Assembly: GCA_023396255.1 (NCBI GenBank)
Contig: JAEWWU010000013.1
Span: 1 to 64,000 of the forward strand
From: Bacteroidota bacterium
Lineage (GTDB): Bacteria; Bacteroidota; Bacteroidia; Bacteroidales; Porphyromonadaceae
DNA: 64,000 nucleotides
Reading direction: 5' to 3'
Under the pieces are notes generated by a model, which was given only the letters and a program-made list of their open reading frames with translations, did not search any database and was not told where the DNA came from. A program made the translations under genes and the position numbers. Numbering within the stretch: position 1 is the first letter of the stretch; every line of letters begins with the position of its first letter. Below, piece by piece: positions 26,966-35,069 of this stretch.

Positions 26966-29290
26966 TCAAAGAGTGACAGAGAGATCTACTCCAAAGGTAC
27001 GCGGAGCTGCTTTCTGCAAGAAATTATTCCCCATAGAGCTGAAATAGAATACGTTATACTGCGTATCGGTTAGATTTCTTGCCCAAAAAGAGATGTCAAA
27101 AGAGTGGATGCGCACGCCCAAACGAGCTCCCAACGTTGCATAGAAAGGTTGCTTAAGATCGTTCTCTTCTGTCCAATACATTGCCCCGGTGCCTCTTGCC
27201 TCCACCGATCCGTGAATATTTCTGAGAACGCCCCAACCAACAAATTCGTTAAAATGGAGCAATAAGGATGCTGTGTTTTGGGGGATATAGGGCACTCGCT
27301 TACCGGCATAATTTATTTCCTGCCCCTTGTTATTGTTGAGCATACGGTCGGTAAACTCTGCGTGTGTGTAGCCGTAGCTCACGGTTGCGTGGAGTGAGCG
27401 AATCAGTCGCACCATCATATTGGCTTCGGCTCCGGCAGCAAAACTCTTGCCGGCATTGACTATTTGTCTCCCTGCTCCGGACGCTGAAAAGCGAGTTATC
27501 TGCAAGCCGGTTATATGAGAATAAAAAGCGGTGGCAGAGAGATACATACCATCACCCAAAAGACGGGCTCTAAATCCTATTTCTCCATTGATGGCGTGCT
27601 CGGGTTTGTAAGCCGCAGTTTGTGGATCTCCGGGAGTTATTTCGGGTCTGGGTCGCTTCATCAAGGCAGCTTGTAGTGCCTCTTGAGCTCCGCTCATCGT
27701 AAGATCGGTCATCATTTGTTCATTGAAGCCACCGGACTTATATCCACGGGATACAGAGGCAAAGAAAGAAGTGTATTGATTGGGGGCATAAGTCACCGCC
27801 AGCTTGGGCATTACCTCGAAAAAGACTTGCGTACCCTCGTTCTTAAGGTGTTCTTTGACCGGCATACTGGCACGTCTGTCAGGTGCATTCTTAGGACTCA
27901 CCCACACAGAAAAGGCAAAGTCGCTATCGTAGAAGAAGCTCTGATGTTCCAAATCCAATCTCAAACCACCTACAAGGGTCCACTGATCGGAAAGGCGGAA
28001 ACTACTCTCGTGAAATAGTGCTCCTCCGAGCGAAGATTTGCGAAAACGGTTATTATTGAACCGGCTCTCGGAGGCATCCACTTGTAACTTCACAGGCATC
28101 TTATCGGAAGCGTTGAGACGATCCAACCCTCGTTGTAAAAGCGTCTGCAAACCCATCGGACAAATTTCCACCGGCACTCTCATCCCATTGGTTTCTCCAA
28201 AAACGGAAGCTCCCAAGGTCCAGTTATATCGGCTCTGCCGGCGGTTTTTGACAATTACCTCTGCCGTGGCTGCATACTGCTGCTGCTCCTGCGTGATGCG
28301 AAAGAGATCGGCAGGGGTATAATCTTGATCCATATACATACGGTCGTTCAATGTCTCAAAACCGCCGAGTACTTCCATCTGCACTTCTCCGACAGGGCGG
28401 CTCCACTTAACGCGCTGTTGGGTAGACAACCGTTTATAAGCTCCGGGGGCATTGTAATTGACAGGCAACGACTTTCCGGTTGCCTTGTCTACCTTTCCGT
28501 AAGGGAAAGCCCCCTGATCAACATAATCCGTATTGGAACCTATAATGAGTTGTTGCCCCTCTTCTCCTCTCCACTCTGCCTTCAAAAGAGTTCCTGCCGA
28601 TGTTTCTCGGTCTGCTTTTTTATGAGTGGTAAGGTTGGTAAAGTATCCGTCTCTATGGTGAGCAAAACCACCTACGGTAATGCCCCAGCGATTACCCAAA
28701 CGAGTTCTGTAAACTATATTCCCGTTGATCAGGGCATAGGTCCCTGCAGAGAGACGAGCCGAGAGACCGGGATTATCTATCGGGCTGAGAGTATTGATAT
28801 TGATGCTCCCTGCCATAGCATTGCGCCCATAGGTAGAACTGTGGGCACCTCCCATTACATCTATCGACCCAAGGTCATAAAGTTCTCGGTTCATCCCTTT
28901 GGTCAAAACGGGAACCCCATCAATAAACATACCCACAGTTTGCCCGCTGCTGCGTGTCCCAACACCACGCAGATAAATTGCCGAGGTGAGCTTGGAACCA
29001 TAGTCGGGAATATAAAGGTTGGGAACCAAAGAAGAGAGATTACAAATATTCCGCACAGAATATTCTTGGAGCAAGGTGGGGGTTATCACCGAGAAGCTCC
29101 CGGGAACGTCGAACATTTTATTGACCTGGCGGAACACGGGAGCCGAAGTTACCACCTTCACTTCGTTCAACTCTACGGAACGAACGCTATCCGTTGGAAT
29201 GTCCTCTACTCGAGAGGAGGCTTGCAAGGTGGTCACAGCTCCCCAAAAAGAGACCAACAGCAAGACTGTAAGAGATAAAAGTTTTCTCAT
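26966..29290 (-). CDS. TonB-dependent outer-membrane receptor
   Basis: 774 residues: signal peptide (MRKLLSLTVLLLVSFWGAVTTLQA), a TonB-box-like stretch near the mature N-terminus, a plug domain (VPGSFSVITPTLLQEYSVRNICNLSSLVPNLYI, GVGTRSSGQTVGMFIDGVPV, GRNAMAGSINI) and a 22-strand-type barrel with SRGYKSGGFNEQM and a C-terminal strand ending in DLSVTL. There is no N-terminal carboxypeptidase-regulatory domain, so it is of the siderophore/cofactor type rather than SusC. The substrate (iron complex, heme, cobalamin or other) cannot be read. It is monocistronic, with an inverted repeat just upstream of the ATG. Confidence 0.92.
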   Translation of the reverse strand: MRKLLSLTVLLLVSFWGAVTTLQASSRVEDIPTDSVRSVELNEVKVVTSAPVFRQVNKMFDVPGSFSVITPTLLQEYSVRNICNLSSLVPNLYIPDYGSKLTSAIYLRGVGTRSSGQTVGMFIDGVPVLTKGMNRELYDLGSIDVMGGAHSSTYGRNAMAGSININTLSPIDNPGLSARLSAGTYALINGNIVYRTRLGNRWGITVGGFAHHRDGYFTNLTTHKKADRETSAGTLLKAEWRGEEGQQLIIGSNTDYVDQGAFPYGKVDKATGKSLPVNYNAPGAYKRLSTQQRVKWSRPVGEVQMEVLGGFETLNDRMYMDQDYTPADLFRITQEQQQYAATAEVIVKNRRQSRYNWTLGASVFGETNGMRVPVEICPMGLQTLLQRGLDRLNASDKMPVKLQVDASESRFNNNRFRKSSLGGALFHESSFRLSDQWTLVGGLRLDLEHQSFFYDSDFAFSVWVSPKNAPDRRASMPVKEHLKNEGTQVFFEVMPKLAVTYAPNQYTSFFASVSRGYKSGGFNEQMMTDLTMSGAQEALQAALMKRPRPEITPGDPQTAAYKPEHAINGEIGFRARLLGDGMYLSATAFYSHITGLQITRFSASGAGRQIVNAGKSFAAGAEANMMVRLIRSLHATVSYGYTHAEFTDRMLNNNKGQEINYAGKRVPYIPQNTASLLLHFNEFVGWGVLRNIHGSVEARGTGAMYWTEENDLKQPFYATLGARLGVRIHSFDISFWARNLTDTQYNVFYFSSMGNNFLQKAAPRTFGVDLSVTL

Positions 29291-29297
29291 AAATAAA

Positions 29298-29332
29298 GTT
29301 TTCGTAGTTGAATGGTTGTTTGTTACGAAAAC
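29298..29332. promoter_or_regulatory. 9-bp inverted repeat in the TonB receptor leader
   Basis: GTTTTCGTA, 17 bases, TACGAAAAC, starting 8 bases upstream of the receptor ATG. It could be an operator or an mRNA hairpin covering the start region. It does not resemble a Fur box. Confidence 0.45.
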
Positions 29333-29492
29333 AAAATTGGGGATTATTCCCTACTATAACCTCCCAAAAGCCCGAATCTATCCCAAAGGAGAGAAGAAAA
29401 GGGGACAAAAGAGCTTCTCAACAAAGGAGATAATACGACATTGTCCTATAAAATGCCCTATCCTGCTCTCACAGCAACGATTTGGCGACCAA

Positions 29493-30482
29493 TCAGCTCC
29501 ACCCCAAGAGGGTAGACACCGGCTCACGGAGGTAATAGAAAAGCAACAATACCCCAAAAAGAAAGGAAAGAAGGTACATTGCCACCCTGCTCCCTTTCAG
29601 AGACATCTTACCCATCTGTCTGGCACACAAAATACTCACAAAGGGAATCAGTATCCAAAAGATTTGCCGGCTTTGAGGAGCAAACAAGATAGCCAACAAA
29701 AGCAAAAAGAACACCCAATACAGTACGCACTGCAGTTGCAAATAGGTTACAACCCGGCTACTGCTCCCCTGAGAATAGAGGTTAAAACCTGCCACAACAG
29801 TCAATAAAGCAATAAAAGAGTAAAAGAAACCATCGGTCAGTGGCAAAGTACCACTCCACAGAGGTTCTACCTGCCACAAAAGAGAAGCCTGTTTTTCAAC
29901 GGAGATCTCCGGGAAAAAGAGCAACACTGTAGGTATCACGAACCAGAAAGGTAAAAGCAAGCCGACCATCAATCCCAAGAAATTACGCATCGATAGGGCG
30001 TGCATTAAGTAAAGAGTGTACACAAGCAAAGGCACCCCCCATAGCAATGGAGGCACAAAAAGGGCTGCCACCCCCAAAAAGAATCCATACAAAGTGGTAG
30101 ACTGGGATGCAAAGGATTTTTTATAGGATGCAAAAAGGTGATAGAAAGCCGCAACAGAGGGTAAAGCGACCATTGTGTACAGATTTTTTTCGGGCAAGAA
30201 AGGAGCAAACACCCCCAAAAGAATACAAAAGAAATAAACCGATTGGAGCGCAGGTTCTTGCAAGATGATGTACTTGTTGCTCATATAAGCCGTCAAGAGG
30301 GTGGTAAGCACAATTCCCACAACCGAAAGCGACAGATAGATCTCCGGCAAAATCTGTACCCGCCCCATCGTTAGGGGCAAACAGTCGGAAAAAGAGAACA
30401 AATGCAGGGCACATCCGGCAATCAACAAAGCCAAAGCAACCAGTAAAAAGTTTTCTCCGTGTCTAAAATGTGGTTCTTTCAT
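29493..30482 (-). CDS. Polytopic inner-membrane protein of unknown function
   Basis: 329 residues with about eight to ten hydrophobic helices, starting MKEPHFRHGENFLLVALALLIAGCALHL and ending in a short soluble tail. The layout (two N-terminal helices, a loop, a cluster of helices with PPLLWGVPLL) resembles the DUF6427 membrane proteins common in Bacteroidota, but I would not assign a function. No catalytic motif. Its ATG overlaps a dubious upstream frame as ATGA, and the 54-residue membrane protein gene lies further upstream on the same strand. Confidence 0.75.
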   Translation of the reverse strand: MKEPHFRHGENFLLVALALLIAGCALHLFSFSDCLPLTMGRVQILPEIYLSLSVVGIVLTTLLTAYMSNKYIILQEPALQSVYFFCILLGVFAPFLPEKNLYTMVALPSVAAFYHLFASYKKSFASQSTTLYGFFLGVAALFVPPLLWGVPLLVYTLYLMHALSMRNFLGLMVGLLLPFWFVIPTVLLFFPEISVEKQASLLWQVEPLWSGTLPLTDGFFYSFIALLTVVAGFNLYSQGSSSRVVTYLQLQCVLYWVFFLLLLAILFAPQSRQIFWILIPFVSILCARQMGKMSLKGSRVAMYLLSFLFGVLLLFYYLREPVSTLLGWS

Positions 30483-30712
30483 AATTCGATTGTATCCGTA
30501 ACGATCTCCTCAACCCTTGGAAAAGATTTATAAGTAGGGTAAGAAGCAAAGAAAGCACTCTTTCTTGCTTGGAACCCGGTACTGCCGTAGTTTCTCAAAC
30601 AAGGAAGAGTGCACAACAATTCCGATGCAAGGACCAACAACTCTCTGAGCTGCAACGCCCCCATCGGATAAGGGAACCTCTTTCGTTTTGTAGTTCCTCC
30701 CGTAATGCCCAT
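30479..30712 (-). CDS. Doubtful 77-residue hypothetical protein
   Basis: Frame from the ATG at 30712 ending with an ATGA overlap on the downstream membrane-protein gene. That overlap is the main argument for it. Composition is odd (SELLCTLPCLRNYGSTGF, then aromatic and Ser rich) and no family is recognised. An alternative minus-strand frame here (LLSEGERWALREELQNERG) also looks coding-like but is closed by a stop, so this stretch may be a decayed gene. Confidence 0.25.
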   Translation of the reverse strand: MGITGGTTKRKRFPYPMGALQLRELLVLASELLCTLPCLRNYGSTGFQARKSAFFASYPTYKSFPRVEEIVTDTIEL

Positions 30713-30755
30713 CGCTCCCCTTCCGAAAGAAGGGCGACAGTCGTACGGAGCCGGA

Positions 30756-30920
30756 TTATAATTTGGAGCGACGGCCCAGTATAATGTGCAGGGCAAAACC
30801 CAAAATCACCACAAGTACTCCCAAAAGGAGAGTTACGTTGGTACTGTTGTTAGTGAAGTAGGGGATTGCCAAAATAAGCACCCCTATCAACTGTAAGATG
30901 GCTCCGATGTACTTTTTCAT
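30756..30920 (-). CDS. 54-residue membrane protein
   Basis: The frame begins MKKYIGAILQLIGVLILAIP and ends HIILGRRSKL. It has two hydrophobic helices (residues about 5-21 and 31-48) joined by an Asn/Thr-rich hairpin, with basic termini. Small two-span proteins of this shape are common and conserved in Bacteroidota and are usually annotated hypothetical. It is a separate open frame with a clean ATG and stop in a region where no other frame makes sense. Function unknown. Confidence 0.7.
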   Translation of the reverse strand: MKKYIGAILQLIGVLILAIPYFTNNSTNVTLLLGVLVVILGFALHIILGRRSKL

Positions 30921-30998
30921 ATCTGTCTGTGTCTTTGATGTAAGATACCGTTTACTACTCTGTTTTGTCTTGCAAACGATTTCGTAAAAAACCGATCA

Positions 30999-31028
30999 CA
31001 AAGCATTACGCTTTGCAAAGAACGTAAT
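30999..31028. promoter_or_regulatory. Nested palindromes between divergent genes
   Basis: CAAAGC-ATTAC-GCTTTG overlaps ATTACG-CTTTGCAAAG-AA-CGTAAT, whose centre CTTTGCAAAG is a perfect 10-base palindrome. The spot lies between the leftward 54-residue membrane protein gene and the rightward threonine aldolase gene, about 200 bases from the latter's promoter. Operator or hairpin; no known consensus matches. Confidence 0.4.
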
Positions 31029-31223
31029 AATCTCGCTAATATGGAAACAAAGTGATCATTTTTTCGTTTCGGACACTCGCGCTTAGTTTCTATTACCCTT
31101 TTGCCATCCGCCCCCTCAACCGAGCTATAATGGGAACAAAACTATTGCTCCTTTGGCAAAACACCCTCCAACTCTTTTCCCAATAGGGATCGACCGGGGC
31201 AGTACTCCTCACGTTGTGCTTTG

Positions 31224-31255
31224 TTTGGAGCTTGCTATCCTCCACGCTATCTTTG
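31224..31255 (+). promoter_or_regulatory. Promoter TTTG-N20-TATCTTTG for threonine aldolase
   Basis: Consensus Bacteroidota promoter: TTTG at 31224-31227 and TATCTTTG at 31248-31255. Its position rules out the ATG at 31221 as the start of the downstream gene. Confidence 0.75.
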
Positions 31256-31298
31256 TTCCTCCAAAAATAAAGGTCATTCACCTATAAACAACAAAGCA

Positions 31299-32324
31299 GT
31301 GCTACACTTCAACAACGACTATATGAGAGGGGCGCACCCTTCGGTTTTGGAGCGCCTCGTTGCCACCAACCTCGAACAAACAGTCGGCTACGGACAGGAC
31401 GCCCACACCCAACAAGCCGAGAGAAAAATCTTGCACGCCTGTGCCCTTGAACAGGGGCGCGTATTCTTTTTAGTAGGAGGAACGCAAACCAATGCCACCG
31501 TTATAGACGGACTGCTCAACCGACACGAAGGGGTCTTGACCTCCTCCGAGGGGCACATCAACGTACACGAATCCGGAGCCATAGAAGCAACAGGACACAA
31601 AGTACTTGCCCTTCCTCATTCTTTGGGCAAAATCAAAGCACAGCAGGTTGAAGAATATCTATCCCATTTTTATAAGGACGATACCTTCGAGCATATGGTA
31701 GCCCCCGGGATGGTCTATATCTCCCACCCCACGGAATTGGGGACACTCTATTCCTTGGCAGAATTGGAAGCCTTGAGTCGAGTATGCCGAGCTGCCCGCA
31801 TACCGCTCTTTATGGATGGAGCTCGCTTGAGGTATGGCTTGGCAGCACACGGCACCGATGTTACCCTCCAAGACATTGCTCGCCTGTGCGATGTCTTTTA
31901 CATAGGAGGGACCAAAGTCGGTGCACTCTTCGGAGAGGCGGTGGTGGTTACACGCAACGATTTACTTAGGCACTTCCGCCCTCTCATCAAACAACACGGG
32001 GCACTTCTTGCCAAAGGACGTCTATTGGGGCTTCAGTTCGAAACCCTTTTCTCCGATAATTTGTACCTGCAAATAGCCCGCCACGCCATAGAAATGGCAA
32101 TGAAACTCAAGCAAGGATTTCTGCGCAAAGGCTACCGCTTGTTCATAGATTCGCCCACCAACCAGCAGTTCTTTTTGCTGGCAAACTCGGACATAGACCG
32201 CCTTGCCCAACACGTCTCTTTTGAGATTTGGGGTGTGCGTGGAGCACAAGAAACAGCCGTTCGCTTTGTAACCGACTGGTCCACCACAGAGGCCGAAGTC
32301 AATGAACTGATTGATTATCTGTAA
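31299..32324 (+). CDS. ltaE: Low-specificity threonine aldolase (PLP, fold type I)
   Basis: 341 residues from a GTG at 31299. The enzyme cleaves L-threonine or L-allo-threonine to glycine and acetaldehyde. Family features: NDYMRGAHPSVLERL at the N-terminus, FFLVGGTQTNATVID (phosphate loop), HINVHESGAIEATGHKVL, the PLP-ring aspartate in LFMDGARLRYGLA, and the Schiff-base Lys206 in YIGGTKVGALFGEAVV. The GTG is preferred because the promoter -7 box ends at 31255 and relatives start just before the H-F-N/C-N-D-Y-M-R-G motif; the next ATG at 31323 would cut this motif. Monocistronic with a perfect terminator. Confidence 0.9.
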   Translation: MLHFNNDYMRGAHPSVLERLVATNLEQTVGYGQDAHTQQAERKILHACALEQGRVFFLVGGTQTNATVIDGLLNRHEGVLTSSEGHINVHESGAIEATGHKVLALPHSLGKIKAQQVEEYLSHFYKDDTFEHMVAPGMVYISHPTELGTLYSLAELEALSRVCRAARIPLFMDGARLRYGLAAHGTDVTLQDIARLCDVFYIGGTKVGALFGEAVVVTRNDLLRHFRPLIKQHGALLAKGRLLGLQFETLFSDNLYLQIARHAIEMAMKLKQGFLRKGYRLFIDSPTNQQFFLLANSDIDRLAQHVSFEIWGVRGAQETAVRFVTDWSTTEAEVNELIDYL

Positions 32325-32347
32325 GCCCCTACCTTTCATTTATCCTC

Positions 32348-32386
32348 AAAAAAAGTGCTGCGATAGAGGTTGCAGCACTTTTTTTT
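32348..32386 (+). terminator. Perfect terminator after threonine aldolase
   Basis: AAAAAAAGTGCTGC, 10-base loop, GCAGCACTTTTTTTT: a fully paired stem with an A-run and T-run, able to work in both directions. Confidence 0.9.
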
Positions 32387-32432
32387 ATTTTCTGCCCAAG
32401 CACTCTGTTTGGGGTATTACCAACTTCTTATG

Positions 32433-32468
32433 TTACCCTCCGCCGCACGCATAGCACGCCTTACTCCT
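32433..32468 (+). pseudogene. 36-base exact copy of part of the propeller cargo gene
   Basis: Identical to 61355-61390 and in the same direction; similarity fades quickly on both sides (some resemblance persists about 10 bases to the right). Interpreted as a vestige of a deleted paralogue or a recombination footprint. Listed as pseudogene for want of a better type. Confidence 0.6.
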
Positions 32469-32766
32469 CTTAGTAAAGCTCAAGAAAACAGTTTTGCTCA
32501 ATGCAAATTAACACAACGGGGAGTCACGAGCAAAAATCACCCTTTCGGGTATTGCTTGGGCAAAAGTGTACTACGACCTTTGCAGTAAAAAACGAAAAGA
32601 ATTCCTTTCCTACTTCTAAAAAATCCGAGATTATAGACAAACGGGAAGTATGCTCGACCGATAAAAGGGCTTCATCACTCCACCAACACAATGCTATGAA
32701 CAAGTTACAAGACAGCTATACAGCAATGTAAAAAGAGATTTTCGGTAAATATTTTCTGCGAAACGT

Positions 32767-32796
32767 TTTGCAGAAAAAAATTATTTTTTACTTTTG
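32767..32796 (+). promoter_or_regulatory. Promoter TTTG-N18-TACTTTTG for the efflux operon
   Basis: -33 TTTG at 32767-32770 and -7 TACTTTTG at 32789-32796, about 40 bases before the ATG of the ATPase gene. Confidence 0.7.
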
Positions 32797-32835
32797 CAGT
32801 GTAATACTTTTATAATACACTTAAAAGCAGCAACA

Positions 32836-33555
32836 ATGGAGAAGAAACAAGAGAAATATTCTCCCGCAATGGAGCAAAGCGAAGACAAATGCATCATTCG
32901 CCTCAAAGGAATACACAAGACCTATCCCGGAGCACAACCCCTGCACGTTCTCAAAGGCATCGACTTGACCGTTACTCGTGGAGAAATGGTGGCGATAATG
33001 GGAGCGAGTGGTTCCGGAAAAAGTACTTTGCTCAACGTGTTGGGGATCCTCGATACCTATGACGAAGGGGAGTATTGGCTGGGCAATCGCCTCATCCAAA
33101 ACCTCAACGAGAATGTTGCGGCAGAGGTACGCAGCAAGGGGGTGGGGTTTGTATTCCAATCCTTCAACCTCATCTCATTCAAAACTGCGTTGGAAAATGT
33201 TGCCCTTCCGCTATTTTACAGAGGGGTTGTCCGCAAAGAACGCAATCGATTGGCAATGCAATTTCTCCAACGGGTAGGGCTTGCCGAGTGGTCTCACCAC
33301 CTCCCCGGAGAGATGAGCGGTGGGCAGAAACAGCGTGTTGCCATAGCCCGGGCACTGATTGCCGACCCCGACATCATTTTGGCAGACGAACCAACGGGAG
33401 CCCTTGACAGCAAAACCACCATCGAAGTAATGGATCTGTTGCGCAGTGTGAACAGAGAGGGCAAAACGCTCATCATTGTGACCCACGAACTTTCGGTTGC
33501 CCAAGCCTGCGACCGCATCATTCACATCAAGGACGGGCAAATAGAGGCACAATAA
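32836..33555 (+). CDS. MacB/LolD-type ABC transporter ATPase
   Basis: 239 residues, a stand-alone nucleotide-binding subunit. Walker A GASGSGKSTLLNVLG, Q-loop FVFQSFNL, signature MSGGQKQRVAIARAL, Walker B ILADEPTGALDS and H-loop IIVTHE are all present. The LNENVAAEVRSKGVGFVFQSFNL stretch is typical of the MacB/LolD/FtsE branch, which drives extrusion by mechanotransmission rather than transport through the membrane. The ATG at 32836 was chosen; the frame upstream of it begins inside the promoter. First gene of a five-gene operon with two permeases, an adaptor and an outer-membrane factor. Confidence 0.93.
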   Translation: MEKKQEKYSPAMEQSEDKCIIRLKGIHKTYPGAQPLHVLKGIDLTVTRGEMVAIMGASGSGKSTLLNVLGILDTYDEGEYWLGNRLIQNLNENVAAEVRSKGVGFVFQSFNLISFKTALENVALPLFYRGVVRKERNRLAMQFLQRVGLAEWSHHLPGEMSGGQKQRVAIARALIADPDIILADEPTGALDSKTTIEVMDLLRSVNREGKTLIIVTHELSVAQACDRIIHIKDGQIEAQ

Positions 33556-33610
33556 GCCCGAAAAAACACGGCAAAAGGATGGGGTGCAGAAACAATAGGG
33601 AAGAAAAAAA

Positions 33611-33695
33611 TATTTGCAGGGAAGTATCAAAATTTTTTACCGGACAAAAGAAAAATTATCTCCCTCAAAATTGAGAATTTCTTCGGACAAAATTT
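33611..33695 (-). repeat. Degenerate copy C of the dispersed element
   Basis: Read on the minus strand: GAGGGAGATAATTTTTCTTTTGTCC followed by a divergent half ending in ACTTCCCTGCAAATA; on the plus strand it is flanked by CGGACAAAAG-type tails. It lies between the ATPase and the first permease and fits the family in words (CCCTCAAAAT, GGACAAAAGAAAAATTATC), but the order is disturbed. Confidence 0.4.
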
Positions 33696-33761
33696 TGAAT
33701 GCCGAGGCACTTTTTCAAACGCCCCTCAATGGTCCAACAGCTAAATAATTCTACAACAAAG

Positions 33762-35027
33762 ATGCTCTTTTCCAAGGAATATTTTCAAGAAATAGCGGTA
33801 ACACTCAGGCGCAACAAGTTGCGTACCTTTTTGACCGGATTTTCGGTCGCTTGGGGCGTGCTTTTCCTCATCCTTCTGCTTGGAGTGGGTACAGGAATCC
33901 GCTCGGGAGTACACAAAAACTCCGAAGCCAACGGAGAGACGAACGACTATATCGAATTCGGCTTTGGAGTGACCTCCAAACCTTACAAAGGGTTGCCCCA
34001 ACATCGTCTCATCGCATTGACCGAAAGCGAGTGGCAAAAGGTGGGCGAAGCCATTCCGCAAATCGAAAACATCCTTATGGAGTTTTTCTCCTACACCTCC
34101 GCCCAATCACCCGAAGGACGCTCCGGCAATACCAGCCTCTACGGAGTAACGATGCTCTACCTGCAAAAACTCAATAAACCCATTATCCTCCACGGGCGTG
34201 CCCTCAACGAAAGCGATATGCGCCACACCGCCAAACATATCGTCATAGCCGAGGGCTTGGCACGCAAACTCTACGGAAAAGAAAATGTGGTAGGGCAACG
34301 AATTTCGGTGGGGAACTACTCTTTTACCATCGTTGGGGTGCAGAAATCCAACAATGCCAACGAATCGCAGATCCCCGAATCCACGTTCAAGAGACTCTTT
34401 CCCTACACTTCCGTCAGGAGCACTATGGCTTTTATTTACGCACCCGAGGTGCAAAACAACCAACACCTCAAGCAACTCGAGCAAGCAATCTTTGCCAAGG
34501 TTCGGTTAATGAAAGACATTCATCCCGAAGATCGCTGTTATTGGATCGATTCTGCCAAACAAAATAAAGAGAGCCAGCGCAAGGTTTTCAGAGGATTGGA
34601 TATGTTCCTTTGGGCTATGGGGTTGAGTACCCTTATGGTGGGCATCGTAGGGGTTGCCAATATTATGCTCGTAACCGTGCGAGAACGTATGCGCGAGATA
34701 GGCATTCGCAAAGCCATAGGAGCCAAAAACGGACACATCATAACAATGATTATAACCGAAAGCGTGGTGGTAACCCTGATTTCGGGTTTGGTCGGATTGA
34801 TTATTGCCGTGGGCTCTTTGGCCGGGGTGGAACGCTTTTTACAGATGTCGGGGCTGGGAGTTAAAACCATCGAAAGCCAAACATTTACCATCTTCGGAGA
34901 CCCCGTTATCCCTCCGTACGTAGCCATAATGGTAGTGATGGTAATGGTGGTTTCGGGAGCCATTGCCGGATTCGTCCCTGCACGCAAGGCGGTACGCATC
35001 CCTGCCATACGAGCAATGAAAGAGTAG
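33762..35027 (+). CDS. MacB-like ABC transporter permease (first)
   Basis: 421 residues with the MacB architecture: one N-terminal helix (LRTFLTGFSVAWGVLFLILLLGVGTGI, about residues 20-46), a periplasmic MacB-PCD domain of about 220 residues, then an FtsX domain with three helices, including GVANIMLVTVRERMREIGIRKAIGA, the conserved cytosolic coupling segment. The ATG at 33762 was taken; the frame to 33699 adds residues overlapping repeat C. It shares its ATPase with the second, similar permease, suggesting a heterodimeric transporter. Substrate unknown. Confidence 0.9.
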   Translation: MLFSKEYFQEIAVTLRRNKLRTFLTGFSVAWGVLFLILLLGVGTGIRSGVHKNSEANGETNDYIEFGFGVTSKPYKGLPQHRLIALTESEWQKVGEAIPQIENILMEFFSYTSAQSPEGRSGNTSLYGVTMLYLQKLNKPIILHGRALNESDMRHTAKHIVIAEGLARKLYGKENVVGQRISVGNYSFTIVGVQKSNNANESQIPESTFKRLFPYTSVRSTMAFIYAPEVQNNQHLKQLEQAIFAKVRLMKDIHPEDRCYWIDSAKQNKESQRKVFRGLDMFLWAMGLSTLMVGIVGVANIMLVTVRERMREIGIRKAIGAKNGHIITMIITESVVVTLISGLVGLIIAVGSLAGVERFLQMSGLGVKTIESQTFTIFGDPVIPPYVAIMVVMVMVVSGAIAGFVPARKAVRIPAIRAMKE

Positions 35028-35069
35028 AAAAAAACGGTTGTTTGAGCAAAAAACTGACTGCATTAAGTT

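Larger units (their letters stand above)
32387..32835 (+). other. Intergenic region with a 36-base fragment of a propeller gene
   Basis: About 450 bases between the aldolase terminator and the efflux operon. At 32433-32468 there are 36 bases identical to 61355-61390 inside the beta-propeller gene, encoding the same LPSAARIARLTP peptide in an otherwise unrelated frame. The rest shows no gene I can support; the efflux promoter is at its right end. Confidence 0.8.

Noticed and set aside
28325..29278. 317-codon rightward frame
   Set aside because: It is the antisense shadow of the TonB receptor gene; the receptor has a signal peptide, plug and barrel on the other strand.
32370..32588. Frame containing the LPSAARIARLTP peptide as a small protein gene
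   Set aside because: The only conserved part is the 36-base fragment; it starts inside the aldolase terminator and the rest has no protein-like pattern.
32387..32835. An insertion sequence carrying the 36-base identity
   Set aside because: No terminal inverted repeats, target duplication or transposase frame can be seen around 32433-32468.
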